Shown here: in pieces, positions 39,806 through 48,160 of the stretch
How the letters are laid out: each line of letters begins with the position of its first letter
How positions within the stretch are numbered: position 1 is the first letter of the stretch
DNA from: Gemmatimonadota bacterium
GTDB taxonomy: Bacteria > Gemmatimonadota > Gemmatimonadetes > Gemmatimonadales > Gemmatimonadaceae
Direction of reading: 5' to 3'
Assembly: GCA_021324775.1 (NCBI GenBank)
Contig: JAJPIM010000003.1
Coordinates: forward strand, 32,340 to 96,339
DNA length: 64,000 nucleotides
The notes under the pieces: generated by a model
The model's database searches: none
Seen by the model: only the letters and a program-made list of their open reading frames with translations
Told to the model about the DNA's origin: nothing
Position numbers and translations under genes: made by a program

Positions 39806-41515
39806 GTGAATTGGAACGGCGGCGGCCGCGCGAACGAGCGCGCGTTGGCCTATCTCTTCAAGGTCGCGGCTTTAGCGGCGCTGTACGTCATTGCCGCCCG
39901 GGCGGGTCTGAGACTCGACGCGGTTTCTGGGTTCGCGACGCTCGTGTGGCCGCCGAGCGGTATGGCGCTCGCGGCTCTCCTGACCGGCGGGATCCCGCTC
40001 TGGCCGGGTGTGTTCGCCGGGGCGACGGTCGCCAACATCCTCACGGGTGCGCCGTTGCTCATCGCCTGTGGCATCGGCACGGGCAACACGCTGGAAGCAG
40101 TCGTGGCGGCGTACGCCCTCAGCTCGATACCGGATTTTCACCGGTCCCTCGATCGTGTGCGCGATGTGATGGCACTCATCGTCTTCGCGGCTCTGGCCAG
40201 CACCACCGTCTCCGCGACGATCGGCGTCACGAGCCTCCGGCTGGGCCACATCGTGACTACTGCGCAGGTCGGCGAGACGTGGCGGGCGTGGTGGTTCGGC
40301 GACATGATCGGGGATTTGCTGGTCGCGCCGGTGTTCCTCATCTGGTGGTGGCGCGCCCCGCGTCCGGCACTGCACCCGGCCTACGCGTGGGAGGCCGCCG
40401 CACTGGTCGTTTGCGTCGTGGCGGCGAGCACGTTCGTGTTCAGCCGGACACCCGACAGCTTCGCGGGCTTCGAACAGCCGTACATTCTGTTCCCGCTGCT
40501 GATCTGGGCGGCGATCCGGTTCGGAGGACGGGGTTCGGTCACCGCGCTGTTCGTCATGTCGGTCGTGGCGGTGTGGGGCACCGTGCTTGGGCATGGTCCG
40601 TTCATTCGCCCCGTGCTGTCCGAGAGTCTCCTCGACCTGCAGGTCTTCGTGGGAGTCACGGCCGCGACCTTTCTTCTGCTTGGCGGGTCCGTGTCGGAGC
40701 AGTGGGGCACGATCGCCGTTCTCGAGGGGGCGATCGCCACGCAGACGCACCTGCACGAGACGGCCGCCGAGGCCAATCGCGCCAAGGCGCAGTTCATGGC
40801 GGTGATGAGTCATGAGCTACGCACGCCGCTCAACGCCATCGGCGGCTATGTGGAACTGATCGAGGCGGGGATCCGGGGACCGGTGACCCCGCTGCAGGCC
40901 CAGGACCTCGACCGGATCAGACGGAATCAGCGTCTGTTGGTGTCCGTGGTCAACGACATCCTGAACTTCGCGAAAGTGGAGAGTGGCCAACTCGAGTACC
41001 GCCTCGAGGATCTGCCGATCAGAGTCAGCCTCGCGAGACTCGAGGACCTGGTGCGCCCGCAGCTCCTCGCCAAGACTCTCCACTACCGAATGGATGATTG
41101 CGATCCAAGCGTTCTCGTTCGCGCCGATCGGGACAAGCTCGAGCAAGTGCTGCTCAACCTGTTGTCGAACGCGATCAAATTCACGCCCATCGACGGTACG
41201 ATCGAGGTCGGGTGCGAACCGGCCGACGACCGGGTCGTCATTCACGTATCGGACTCCGGGCAGGGTATTCCCGCCGACAAGCTCGAGACGATCTTCGAGC
41301 CCTTCGTGCAGGTGGACCGGACCCTCACCAGTATTCGGGACGGGGTCGGCCTCGGTCTCGCGATCAGCCGCGCTCTGGCTCGCGCGATGGGAGGAGACCT
41401 TGTCGTGCGGAGCGAGTTGGGGGTCGGTTCGGCGTTCAGTCTTGCGCTTCCGCGTGCGCAGAACGGCATCGCAACCGAGATCCCGGCGAGCATTCCGGAG
41501 CGGGCCTCTGGCTGA
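39806..41515 (+). CDS. MASE1-type membrane histidine kinase
   Basis: The N-terminal 300 residues hold about eight membrane helices of the MASE1 sensor (LVWPPSGMALAALL, WRAWWFGDMIGDLLVAPVF). The kinase follows: H-box FMAVMSHELRTPLNAIGGYV, N-box LNLLSNAIKFTP, and G boxes SDSGQGIP and DGVGLGLAISR. No receiver domain and no partner response regulator are next to it, so it is an orphan kinase here. Start GTG 39806 has GAGGG about seven bases upstream; the longer frame from 39746 is rejected. Confidence 0.9.
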   Translation: MNWNGGGRANERALAYLFKVAALAALYVIAARAGLRLDAVSGFATLVWPPSGMALAALLTGGIPLWPGVFAGATVANILTGAPLLIACGIGTGNTLEAVVAAYALSSIPDFHRSLDRVRDVMALIVFAALASTTVSATIGVTSLRLGHIVTTAQVGETWRAWWFGDMIGDLLVAPVFLIWWWRAPRPALHPAYAWEAAALVVCVVAASTFVFSRTPDSFAGFEQPYILFPLLIWAAIRFGGRGSVTALFVMSVVAVWGTVLGHGPFIRPVLSESLLDLQVFVGVTAATFLLLGGSVSEQWGTIAVLEGAIATQTHLHETAAEANRAKAQFMAVMSHELRTPLNAIGGYVELIEAGIRGPVTPLQAQDLDRIRRNQRLLVSVVNDILNFAKVESGQLEYRLEDLPIRVSLARLEDLVRPQLLAKTLHYRMDDCDPSVLVRADRDKLEQVLLNLLSNAIKFTPIDGTIEVGCEPADDRVVIHVSDSGQGIPADKLETIFEPFVQVDRTLTSIRDGVGLGLAISRALARAMGGDLVVRSELGVGSAFSLALPRAQNGIATEIPASIPERASG

Positions 41516-41593
41516 CGACTGCGCCGGCCGCGCGAAGCGGCAATGCAATTCGTGTGGCGAGGCCCTCGCAGGCCGATGTATCTTCTCTCCGCA

Positions 41594-41679
41594 GCCGGGG
41601 TGGCGGAATTGGTAGACGCAGGGGACTCAAAATCCCCCGGGAGGCGACTCCCATGCGAGTTCGAGTCTCGCCCTCGGCA
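41594..41679 (+). tRNA. tRNA-Leu (anticodon CAA)
   Basis: An 86-base class II tRNA: acceptor GCCGGGG pairs with CCTCGGC (one G-T), D arm TGGCGGAATTGGTAGACGC, anticodon stem GGGGA/TCCCC with loop CTCAAAA, long variable arm GGGAG-GCGA-CTCCC and T arm GCGAG-TTCGAGT-CTCGC. Anticodon CAA reads UUG. The CCA end is not encoded. The integrase gene begins 59 bases downstream, so its 3' end is the likely integration site of the island. Confidence 0.95.
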
Positions 41680-41737
41680 TAGAGTTACACCATCTCACAT
41701 CAAGTGCTTTCTCGGCTTGGTATGACCAAGAGTATGA

Positions 41738-42886
41738 CTAAAATCGCCGAGATTTCAGTTTTTGCGCTGGCACCATGGTTTGGCGCGCGTGCTGTTGTGC
41801 GGTGAGTTTCGCGGCCTTGATGTAGAGACCGTAGGTCGTGTAGAGGAGCGTCGACTGCGGCGCATGGCCAAGCTGATTCTTGAGCCACTGGTGGTCGCAC
41901 CCCCGTCTCAGATGCATTACCGAGAATGCGTGCCGGTGCTGGTGTAGGGTGGTGCGCGGGAGCCCGAGCGCCTTGGCCGCTCCGTGATGCGCCGTTAGGG
42001 CTGCGTCCTCGCGGATCTCAGGAAAGAGCGGGGCGTTAGGCGAAAGCAGCTTGGCGTGCGCTGCGACGACTGACCATGCCCAGTCCTCCGTGACCTCGAC
42101 GTACCGGCTCCGGTACTCGTTCTTCTCGCCGTTCGCGAACACGATGCGCGTGTCGAAGTCGATGTCCCGTCGGCGAACCCTAGCGGCGGCACTGAACTCC
42201 ATTCCTGTGCCCGCGAGAAGCGCCTCGAAGGGCCGATACGGTGAGCGCAGCGCATCCACTAGGGTGCGCACCTGCGACGGCTCCAGGAAAGAAATGGACC
42301 GGCGCTTGATCGTCGCCGCAGCCACGTCGCGCACGGGGTTCGACTCAAGGACTTCTCGCTCGACGAGCCAGGCCGCGAAGACAGACAGCGCGGCCCTATA
42401 CCGATTCTTCGTCGCCGCACCGGCTGGCCGTGGCGGCTTCGGCGAGCCGTCCTTTAGGGTTCGTCCTTCGGACGGGGCTGTCGTGAGGGAGGCGAGGAAC
42501 TTGGAAATGTCACGTCGCCGGAATTGCGATGCGGGATACGGCTTACCCTCGAGAATCAACCGGCGAACCTGCATCAGGTAGCGCGGGATCCCGCCCCCGC
42601 CCCATTCGGTGACCAGCAGGGACAGGTCCGAATCGTCCAGCGCCGCGGTGCTACTCGACACAGTGGCGTCGGCCCGATAGTCCGCAAAGACATCGATTAA
42701 CCGGAGATCGCCATCAGCAACGGCATCGATGATGTCAGCCCGCGCTCGGGCAGCCAGATCGTCCACCATCCGGCCGATTGCATTTGCCGTCTTCTTGTCT
42801 CCGGTTCCGCACGAGACACGTACCCGCCGGCGGTCAGACCTTCGCACCCAGACCCAGTACAGGAATCGATTCTTGAAGGGGCTCAT
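41738..42886 (-). CDS. Tyrosine recombinase / site-specific integrase
   Basis: The 382-residue protein has a SAM-like core-binding domain (about 90-185) and a catalytic domain. Box II is clear: HQHRHAFSVMHL (His315-x-x-Arg318), NQLGHAPQS (His341) and YTTYGLY with the nucleophile (Tyr352 or Tyr355). Where box I normally has TG(L/M)R it reads AGTGMEFSAA, so the first arginine is replaced by Glu230. It lies 59 bases from the tRNA-Leu end and overlaps the excisionase-like gene by four bases. Confidence 0.88.
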   Translation of the reverse strand: MSPFKNRFLYWVWVRRSDRRRVRVSCGTGDKKTANAIGRMVDDLAARARADIIDAVADGDLRLIDVFADYRADATVSSSTAALDDSDLSLLVTEWGGGGIPRYLMQVRRLILEGKPYPASQFRRRDISKFLASLTTAPSEGRTLKDGSPKPPRPAGAATKNRYRAALSVFAAWLVEREVLESNPVRDVAAATIKRRSISFLEPSQVRTLVDALRSPYRPFEALLAGTGMEFSAAARVRRRDIDFDTRIVFANGEKNEYRSRYVEVTEDWAWSVVAAHAKLLSPNAPLFPEIREDAALTAHHGAAKALGLPRTTLHQHRHAFSVMHLRRGCDHQWLKNQLGHAPQSTLLYTTYGLYIKAAKLTAQQHARQTMVPAQKLKSRRF

Positions 42887-43197
42887 GTCGCGCCCGCTCG
42901 CTTCACGTAAGGGTTCACGGTTCGGGATAACGCGAAGTGCTCAAGATCGTGCAGACGGTATCGCCATGCGGGCTTGCCTGCGCCGGGCGCGCTCACATCA
43001 ACTCGCGGGATGTCCACCCGATCCTGAAGGTGCCGGATGCTGACGCCAAGGTACGCGGCCGCCTGGGCGAGAGTGAGCAGCCCAATGACACCGGCGGGCA
43101 ACGCCACCGCGGTCTCGGGCGGTACTTCTGACGCGCTGTGCTCACCCTTCCCCCCGTCTCGCTCGTGCGGGGGATCGGGATAAGACGGCCGACGCAT
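42883..43197 (-). CDS. Helix-turn-helix protein, probable excisionase / directionality factor
   Basis: The 104-residue protein has a MerR/excisionase-type HTH: LLTLAQAAAYLGVSIRHLQD followed by a short wing with WRYRLHDLEHFAL. A disordered, charged stretch forms the first 35 residues. It ends in a four-base overlap with the integrase start, the usual order for an excisionase-integrase pair, and it is transcribed from the promoter at 43339-43367. Confidence 0.7.
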   Translation of the reverse strand: MRRPSYPDPPHERDGGKGEHSASEVPPETAVALPAGVIGLLTLAQAAAYLGVSIRHLQDRVDIPRVDVSAPGAGKPAWRYRLHDLEHFALSRTVNPYVKRAGAT

Positions 43198-43338
43198 ACG
43201 GGCCTCACATCAATCTCCAGTAGCCCCCCTCGGTAGAGGTTCTCAAGCGCAGGTACGGGCTGATAGCCGAATGCCCCAGCGATTGGATCCGGTCAAATCC
43301 GACGAACCGCGTACCGGATGCAAAATAGTGACCGCATC

Positions 43339-43367
43339 ATCATAATACTGTCTAGCTGGCTTGTCAA
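43339..43367 (-). promoter_or_regulatory. Strong sigma70 promoter for excisionase-integrase
   Basis: On the minus strand TTGACA (43362-43367) and TATGAT (43339-43344) are separated by exactly 17 bases. Five of six -10 bases and all six -35 bases match consensus. It points at the HTH-integrase pair, about 140 bases away. Confidence 0.75.
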
Positions 43368-43384
43368 TAGTAGATTTGCATCCG

Positions 43385-43402
43385 TGCAATTTGTATATTG
43401 CA
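43385..43402. promoter_or_regulatory. Palindromic operator-like site
   Basis: The perfect inverted repeat TGCAAT-TTGTAT-ATTGCA lies 18 bases upstream of the integrase -35 box and in the region shared with the divergent XRE gene. An extra half-like TTTGCA occurs at 43375. A binding site for the XRE regulator is a reasonable guess. Confidence 0.45.
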
Positions 43403-43490
43403 TTTAACGTCGGCCGTGGGTCCGGGCGATTAATCACTTTTCCTTTCCGATGGTCTCGTCCGCTAACCCATTGTGATTTAAGGCGATAGC

Positions 43491-44162
43491 GTGCCAAGAA
43501 AATCCAGCAAACCATCAATTAATTCCGCGCGGTTTAACTCACCCAGTCCAACCGACAAGAGTGGGGTGCGTTTACAGGACCGGCTGCGGCTTGTTATCTC
43601 GGTCGTTTTTGCAGGCAACTCGCTCGAAGCTGCTCAGGCCGCAGACGTTGAGCCCAGTACACTGCATCGAATCGTTGAAGGGAAGGTTCGCGACCCCCGC
43701 CTCTCAACCCTGGGGAGACTTGCTAGGGCATTTGGCGTTCCGCTCGAATGGTTGCTCGGACTTGGCGATCCACCACCACAGGCGACCGTAGGGCGGGGTG
43801 GTGACGAACGCCTATGGCTCGTCAGGGCATTCAATCGTGCTCGCCAGCAGCCCTACCGAGACCGGATCAGGGGCGCGCGAGCATACTTGTCTCAAGCGGG
43901 CCGTTTGCGAGAGGCATTGCTCGAACTACCGATAATTGGCCCAGACCTGGTTCTCGGCAGTGACGCGACGGCTGTGCTACTCGGAGGCGCAGACCAACAG
44001 GACCATCAAGTGGCCCTGGCTCGACTTGCCGGGGACCTCGAGATGGAGCTACTGCGGTGGGGCGTTGCTAGGCTGAGAGAGTTGGGGGCGGAAAGTAGCC
44101 AGGCGTTGCCGCGCACAGTGGTTCGAGGCTCGCGACAGGATTCTCGCAGCACACCGAAATGA
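43491..44162 (+). CDS. XRE-family transcriptional regulator
   Basis: A Cro/C1-type HTH lies at about residues 28-82: RLQDRLRLVISVVF, NSLEAAQAADVEPSTLHRIV, RLSTLGRLARAFGVPLEWLL. The rest (about 100-210) is helical with no known domain and may be a ligand- or partner-binding part. GTG start. The gene is divergent from excisionase-integrase with a shared 290-base AT-rich control region, so it is probably the element's own regulator. Confidence 0.8.
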   Translation: MPRKSSKPSINSARFNSPSPTDKSGVRLQDRLRLVISVVFAGNSLEAAQAADVEPSTLHRIVEGKVRDPRLSTLGRLARAFGVPLEWLLGLGDPPPQATVGRGGDERLWLVRAFNRARQQPYRDRIRGARAYLSQAGRLREALLELPIIGPDLVLGSDATAVLLGGADQQDHQVALARLAGDLEMELLRWGVARLRELGAESSQALPRTVVRGSRQDSRSTPK

Positions 44163-44207
44163 TGAACTCCGCCCGACCGTTGGAATCCTGGACCTGAGGG
44201 CAGCCGA

Positions 44208-44483
44208 TTGCCACGCGCACCAAAGTATCTGAACGCTACCTTCGAGCGACTGATGAACACGCGAGTCGCGCAAGAGGACCGATTCCAGGTCGGCGATCTC
44301 GCTCTCGTGAACGTGGGCGGGCTGGCAGGACGGACGGCGAGAGTTACGAAGGTATGGTTTGAGGATGGAGGCTATCGCGTAGAACTCGACTTCCCTTTGA
44401 AAGTGAAGGCCTTTCGTCAGTTTCGTGCCCGCAATCTCTCGAATGTCACCGAACGCCCCGACCTCATCGATAGCCGTGTTTGA
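44208..44483 (+). CDS. Small KOW-like hypothetical protein
   Basis: A frame of up to 91 residues (TTG 44208, or ATG 44253 which gives 76). The middle, FQVGDLALVNVGGLAGRTAR followed by VTKVWFEDG, resembles a KOW-type beta motif (GD-x-V then G-x-x-G-x-V), found in nucleic-acid-binding proteins. It is 45 bases downstream of the regulator and could be co-transcribed. Function unknown. Confidence 0.5.
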   Translation: MPRAPKYLNATFERLMNTRVAQEDRFQVGDLALVNVGGLAGRTARVTKVWFEDGGYRVELDFPLKVKAFRQFRARNLSNVTERPDLIDSRV

Positions 44484-44639
44484 CTGGGGAGGCATCGTCA
44501 TTGCCCGATTCTATGCGTCCACCGCGGCTTCAACTCGGCACCGGAGCCACATCCCGTTCTGCGCGCGGGCGCATCGCCACCGCTGGAAGGTCGGCTAGAC
44601 GAGAACGACGCATCGTTCGTGGACCGCGACCGATGATTA

Positions 44640-45034
44640 TTAGGGCTTGTCAGACACCTTCGTAAACGGCGCATCGACGGTGTAGAGAATGTCAGTCCCC
44701 GCGGTCACGGCTAGATCGCCACCTGTGCCGACGGTTTCCATCTTCGCCTCCTGAGCGGACTCGCCGAACGTCATCACGACGCCTCCCGCTCCAACCGCTT
44801 CCCACCGGCCACCACGCTTGATCTCCGACACAACCCTTTGTCGGTCAACCGAATATTGCTCGCATCAGTGGCGAATATTCCACTAACGAAAAACGAGATG
44901 TCAATCGATTCGTTGCCTGCAATCGTGGTGAAATGATACCGGCCAACAGGTGAGTAACCACTGCTATGACTCCCATTGTCGGTATGCCGACCACATGCTA
45001 ATGTGACGGCAAGGAGCAGGACAGCGCAGCGCAA
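44640..45034 (-). pseudogene. Frameshifted small lipoprotein gene
   Basis: From TTG 45034 (GGAG six bases upstream) the frame gives a lipoprotein-type signal, CAVLLLAVTLACGRH with the lipobox TLAC, then SPVGRYHFTTIAGNESIDIS. The frame ends at 44774 in unlike sequence, but a second frame (44640-44831) continues in the same style: SEIKRGGRWEAVGAGGVVM to TDILYTVDAPFTKVSDKP. A one-base slip near 44,835 joins them to a protein of about 130 residues. Either a real mutation or an assembly error. Confidence 0.45.
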
Positions 45035-45234
45035 CGCAAGCTCCCAGGTTGGCGACCGCCGAGAAGCTACGTCTCCCGGTCTGCAGGCGCAAAGGGTTGG
45101 AATGTGATAGGTCTAGCCCTGCGGCCCAAGCGTTGGCGTTGTCGTCGGCCGCACGCTGAGGTGGTGGCGTGAAGCAAACCGGTGAATCAGTCATCCCAGG
45201 ATGGTGTCCACGGGAGTGAACGGCTTGGGTTGGT

Positions 45235-45693
45235 TTACCGCGCTTCGGACCCATCCCCTTGGCAAATACGCTCCATTCCGTCCGGATGATGGCTTGAGAT
45301 CCATGGGCCAAAGGTCACCGGGTCAAAATGGAACACATTCCGTACGCTTCCAATGCTGTTGCGAATTCGCTGTGCCTCTGGTCCGCGTCATAGATCGCGT
45401 AGGCCGTCGTGAAAGCTGGGCAAGTCGCGATAATCCTTGCCCATCTTGTCGCAGGCCCTCATAGAGGACACCGACGGAATAGAACAATGAGTTTTTGCGT
45501 CTCCGGGTGGCGGGGGCGGACGCTCTTCCGCTGCTATCGGCGGGGTTGCGCGCCCGATTCTCTGTACGAACCGAAGGGCGTTCATCACCCTAGCGAGCGC
45601 CACCAACTGCCAAAACTTTTCCTGATTGCGCAGGTTCGTAAAACGTCCTGGCATACATGCAATCGTCCATGACACGTCTTGCGGATGTGTCAT
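45235..45693 (-). pseudogene. Degenerate paralogue of the 45,911 gene
   Basis: Three minus-strand frames read in turn give one protein: NLRNQEKFWQLVALARVMNA, then NSLFYSVGVLYEGLRQ in a second frame, DKMGKDYRDLPSFHDGLRDL back in the first, then IRNSIGSVRNVFHFDPVTFG and ICQGDG in a third. The order and motifs follow the intact protein at 45911-46657 (VTVSRVVSAMLF, LTSALHSAFECL, VVRNRAGFHFDP, FCMGNG). At least three frame changes are needed, so it is not functional as it stands. The two copies are divergent. Confidence 0.6.
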
Positions 45694-45910
45694 AACCTAC
45701 GGGGCTTATTGTTTTGCAAGGAGATCAACGGAAGACGGGCACCTCTATCACATTGAGTCCCGCCAATGTCATAGACTCAGCCGACGCGTCCCGGAATAGA
45801 CGATCTCACCGCGGAGAGTCGGATTATTACAGATGACCGTCAACGCGAACGGACCAGTAGCAGTACCTGGTGTGATCTACGGGTGTCAATCCTGACCATG
45901 GAGACCACCG

Positions 45911-46657
45911 ATGCAGTCGGTACCCCCGAGCGGCAACTGGATATTCGTATTACCTGCTCAGTTGACAGTTGGCCTGCGAACCGACCCAGAGTTCGCGTTT
46001 CTCGTGACCGTAAGCCGGGTCGTTAGCGCCATGCTGTTCGGCATCGAAGCTTTAAATCAATACGCCCAAAAGTCTAACGATCCGCCGAAGGCCGCTGGCG
46101 AGTTGCTGCTCGCCAATCCGCGAGGCGAGCGCCAGGTGTTTGAAGCGTTCTTGTATCTCACATCAGCCCTCCATTCAGCTTTCGAATGTTTGGACGCCGC
46201 TGAGCCACAACTCGGCCACCTCGGATCATTCCAGGCTGTCCGGGCCTCCCTAGAGTCACCGCAAATGGATGATGCCGCCGTCGAACTGATGCAGGTTGTT
46301 CGGAATCGAGCCGGATTTCATTTCGACCCAACAATTGCCAGTCGCGTTGTACCGACTCTGCCAGACACAGACATGGTGTTCTGCATGGGCAACGGCCCTA
46401 CGCGAGGCGGTATGCACTTTACCACCGCTTGGCTTGTCACGGTGGATTTCGTCTTTGGAGGTGGAAAGAAAACCAAAGACCCCGATGCTACTGCCGCCCG
46501 CTTGAGCAAGATGATCACAGCCGTACACGACGTGGGATCAAGCTTTGTTAGAGTAGCAATTGATCAGATAATGCAGCGATTGTCCACCATGGGCTTCGAA
46601 GTCATTAGCGTGCCACCGGGGGACGAATCCTCCCGGACGCAGGCGCAATCGCGCTGA
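45911..46657 (+). CDS. Hypothetical protein with intact copy of the RN-x-(8)-FHFD family
   Basis: The 248-residue soluble protein is mostly helical: VTVSRVVSAMLFGIEALNQY, RQVFEAFLYLTSALHSAFEC, then VVRNRAGFHFDP. The RNxxxFHFD block also occurs in the decayed neighbour and I recall it from uncharacterised bacterial proteins. No signal peptide, no known catalytic motif. ATG start with GGAGA eight bases upstream. Role unknown. Confidence 0.7.
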   Translation: MQSVPPSGNWIFVLPAQLTVGLRTDPEFAFLVTVSRVVSAMLFGIEALNQYAQKSNDPPKAAGELLLANPRGERQVFEAFLYLTSALHSAFECLDAAEPQLGHLGSFQAVRASLESPQMDDAAVELMQVVRNRAGFHFDPTIASRVVPTLPDTDMVFCMGNGPTRGGMHFTTAWLVTVDFVFGGGKKTKDPDATAARLSKMITAVHDVGSSFVRVAIDQIMQRLSTMGFEVISVPPGDESSRTQAQSR

Positions 46658-46954
46658 CCTGGCTCACTGTTGCCATGCCAGGCTGGTCCTCAGTACGGAC
46701 GGTCAGCGGGCACGATCCGGGGAGACATAGCTGGAGAGTCGCGCGGCGATCAGGCTTGATCATCTTCAATGCTCATCCCCCATGCTGAATTGTCAGCATT
46801 CGGCACGTCGTTTTACCGCGTACCAATTGGATACATGGTGAGCGGTTTCGAACCTTGCCTGTTGAGCTACGGGAGGTAGGTTCAGCGCACCTCTTCTAAC
46901 CGGAGTGTCAACCATCGGACAAACAACGACGATCAACCCGAACAACAAGGAATC
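46658..46954. other. Intergenic region, no gene seen
   Basis: Between the previous stop and the 46,955 gene I see no frame with protein-like sequence. A stretch at about 46,838-46,876 read on the minus strand recalls D-arm and T-arm tRNA sequence (TAGCTCAAC-AGG and GGTTCGAAACC) but has no anticodon arm. Confidence 0.4.
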
Positions 46955-47701
46955 ATGACGAACTCGGAACAAAGGGGCGCGCTCATTGCGATGATCCTCA
47001 TAGGCGCCGGGATGGGCGCCGGGGGCTACGGGCTGGGCTTGCACGAAGGACAGGCGAGCGTCAGCCCCGCTACATCACAGGCCGTGACTTCCGAAGCGGC
47101 CCCCACACCGGCACCGACCCCTGCCTCCACTTCAACGCCCGCTCTCCTTGATACTGATCATCAGAGGCCTTCAATACCCGTGGCGTCAAAGGGTCGATGG
47201 CGCGACATCGGGGCGGTTCAGATGAATGGAGTCAATATTGAATTGGCGCTTAATGTCGGCTTACCCCCGAAAGTCTCAACTCTTCCTGGTGGAGAGGTTC
47301 TCCGTCGGGTCATTATTCGCGCCAACATCAATGGCGTCGCGACAGCCGACGATGGGCAAAAGTATGACCTTATTGTGTTCAATTACGCCTTCGACTGCGA
47401 CCGCTTCACGATGGATTTGGTACAGACTGCCTATGGGTATCAGGGCCAAATCACTAAGGTTTTGCCTGGCGACGATTCCAGTCCGCAGATTATCCAGGCT
47501 GACTCTCCCTATGCGCAGGCCTACCAGTTTGCATGTCCCCGTGCTGCCCGCCCGCGGACACAGGCGGCAATTATGGCTTGGCGCAGACAGCAGATCGCGC
47601 GTCTTGAGGAGGACGTACGGGAGGGGCGAATGAGTCTCGAAGATGAGCTTGTGCAGCAAAACGAAATTATGGTAGGGCTGCACGACCCACCCCGACCATA
47701 A
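46955..47701 (+). CDS. Membrane-anchored or secreted hypothetical protein
   Basis: The 248-residue protein has an N-terminal membrane helix (ALIAMILIGAGMGAGGYGLG), a Thr/Pro/Ala-rich linker and a globular C-terminal domain with FNYAFDCDRFTMDLVQTAYG, which resembles the surface-adhesin E type beta domain with its conserved cysteine. ATG start with AAGGA five bases upstream. Envelope location is likely; role unknown. Confidence 0.65.
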   Translation: MTNSEQRGALIAMILIGAGMGAGGYGLGLHEGQASVSPATSQAVTSEAAPTPAPTPASTSTPALLDTDHQRPSIPVASKGRWRDIGAVQMNGVNIELALNVGLPPKVSTLPGGEVLRRVIIRANINGVATADDGQKYDLIVFNYAFDCDRFTMDLVQTAYGYQGQITKVLPGDDSSPQIIQADSPYAQAYQFACPRAARPRTQAAIMAWRRQQIARLEEDVREGRMSLEDELVQQNEIMVGLHDPPRP

Positions 47702-47852
47702 TTGTGAAGCGCGTGGTCAGCCGTCCCGGGATTTTACCAACTTCCCTGGCAGCACTACGTCCGGCCGCCATACCCGTACTCGTACCCGTACCCGTCAAGG
47801 ACGGTCACCACTCCTTGCGCTTGGTTGGATTGGGACCTGCATCAGCGGTCAT

Positions 47853-48086
47853 TTAGGCGACACTCCCACCCCCGCCGTTTGAGATTCGGCAGTCCTGTAA
47901 CAATGCAAGACTGGCTTGCTGCTCCCCAACGAGTGCGTCGATTTCCCCGATCTTGCTGCGGAGGGCGGCCGACAAATCTCCATCCAACATCACCCGTTCA
48001 AACCGCTCGTAGAACCTCACAAGGGCGGCCGATCCTTTCTCCCACTCCCGCTGTGCAGCATCTGCCTGTTCGCCTACGGGAGTCAT
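47853..48086 (-). CDS. Small helical hypothetical protein
   Basis: A 77-residue frame with ATG 48086 just after a good AAGGAG, and an amphipathic coding-like sequence: WEKGSAALVRFYERFERVML and LRSKIGEIDALVGEQQASLA. It is antisense to the region upstream of the TonB-domain gene and not part of it. The short length and lack of known homology keep confidence low. Confidence 0.4.
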   Translation of the reverse strand: MTPVGEQADAAQREWEKGSAALVRFYERFERVMLDGDLSAALRSKIGEIDALVGEQQASLALLQDCRISNGGGGSVA

Positions 48087-48160
48087 TTCTCCTTAGAAAG
48101 CTTCTCCACTTGTCGACTTGCACATCTCCTGACTGTATCAATTCATCAACAGCATCCTCG

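Noticed and set aside
44820..44850. Programmed -1 frameshift (AAAGGGT) joining the lipoprotein frames
   Set aside because: The heptamer is not in the frame required for slippage (it reads AAA GGG TTG), and many other nearby genes are plainly broken.
46838..46876. tRNA gene or remnant on the minus strand
   Set aside because: D-arm-like and T-arm-like strings are present, but there is no anticodon arm and the T stem does not pair beyond two bases.
47760..47800. TACCCG hexamer run as a functional repeat
   Set aside because: Only about four imperfect units; ordinary microsatellite-like sequence.
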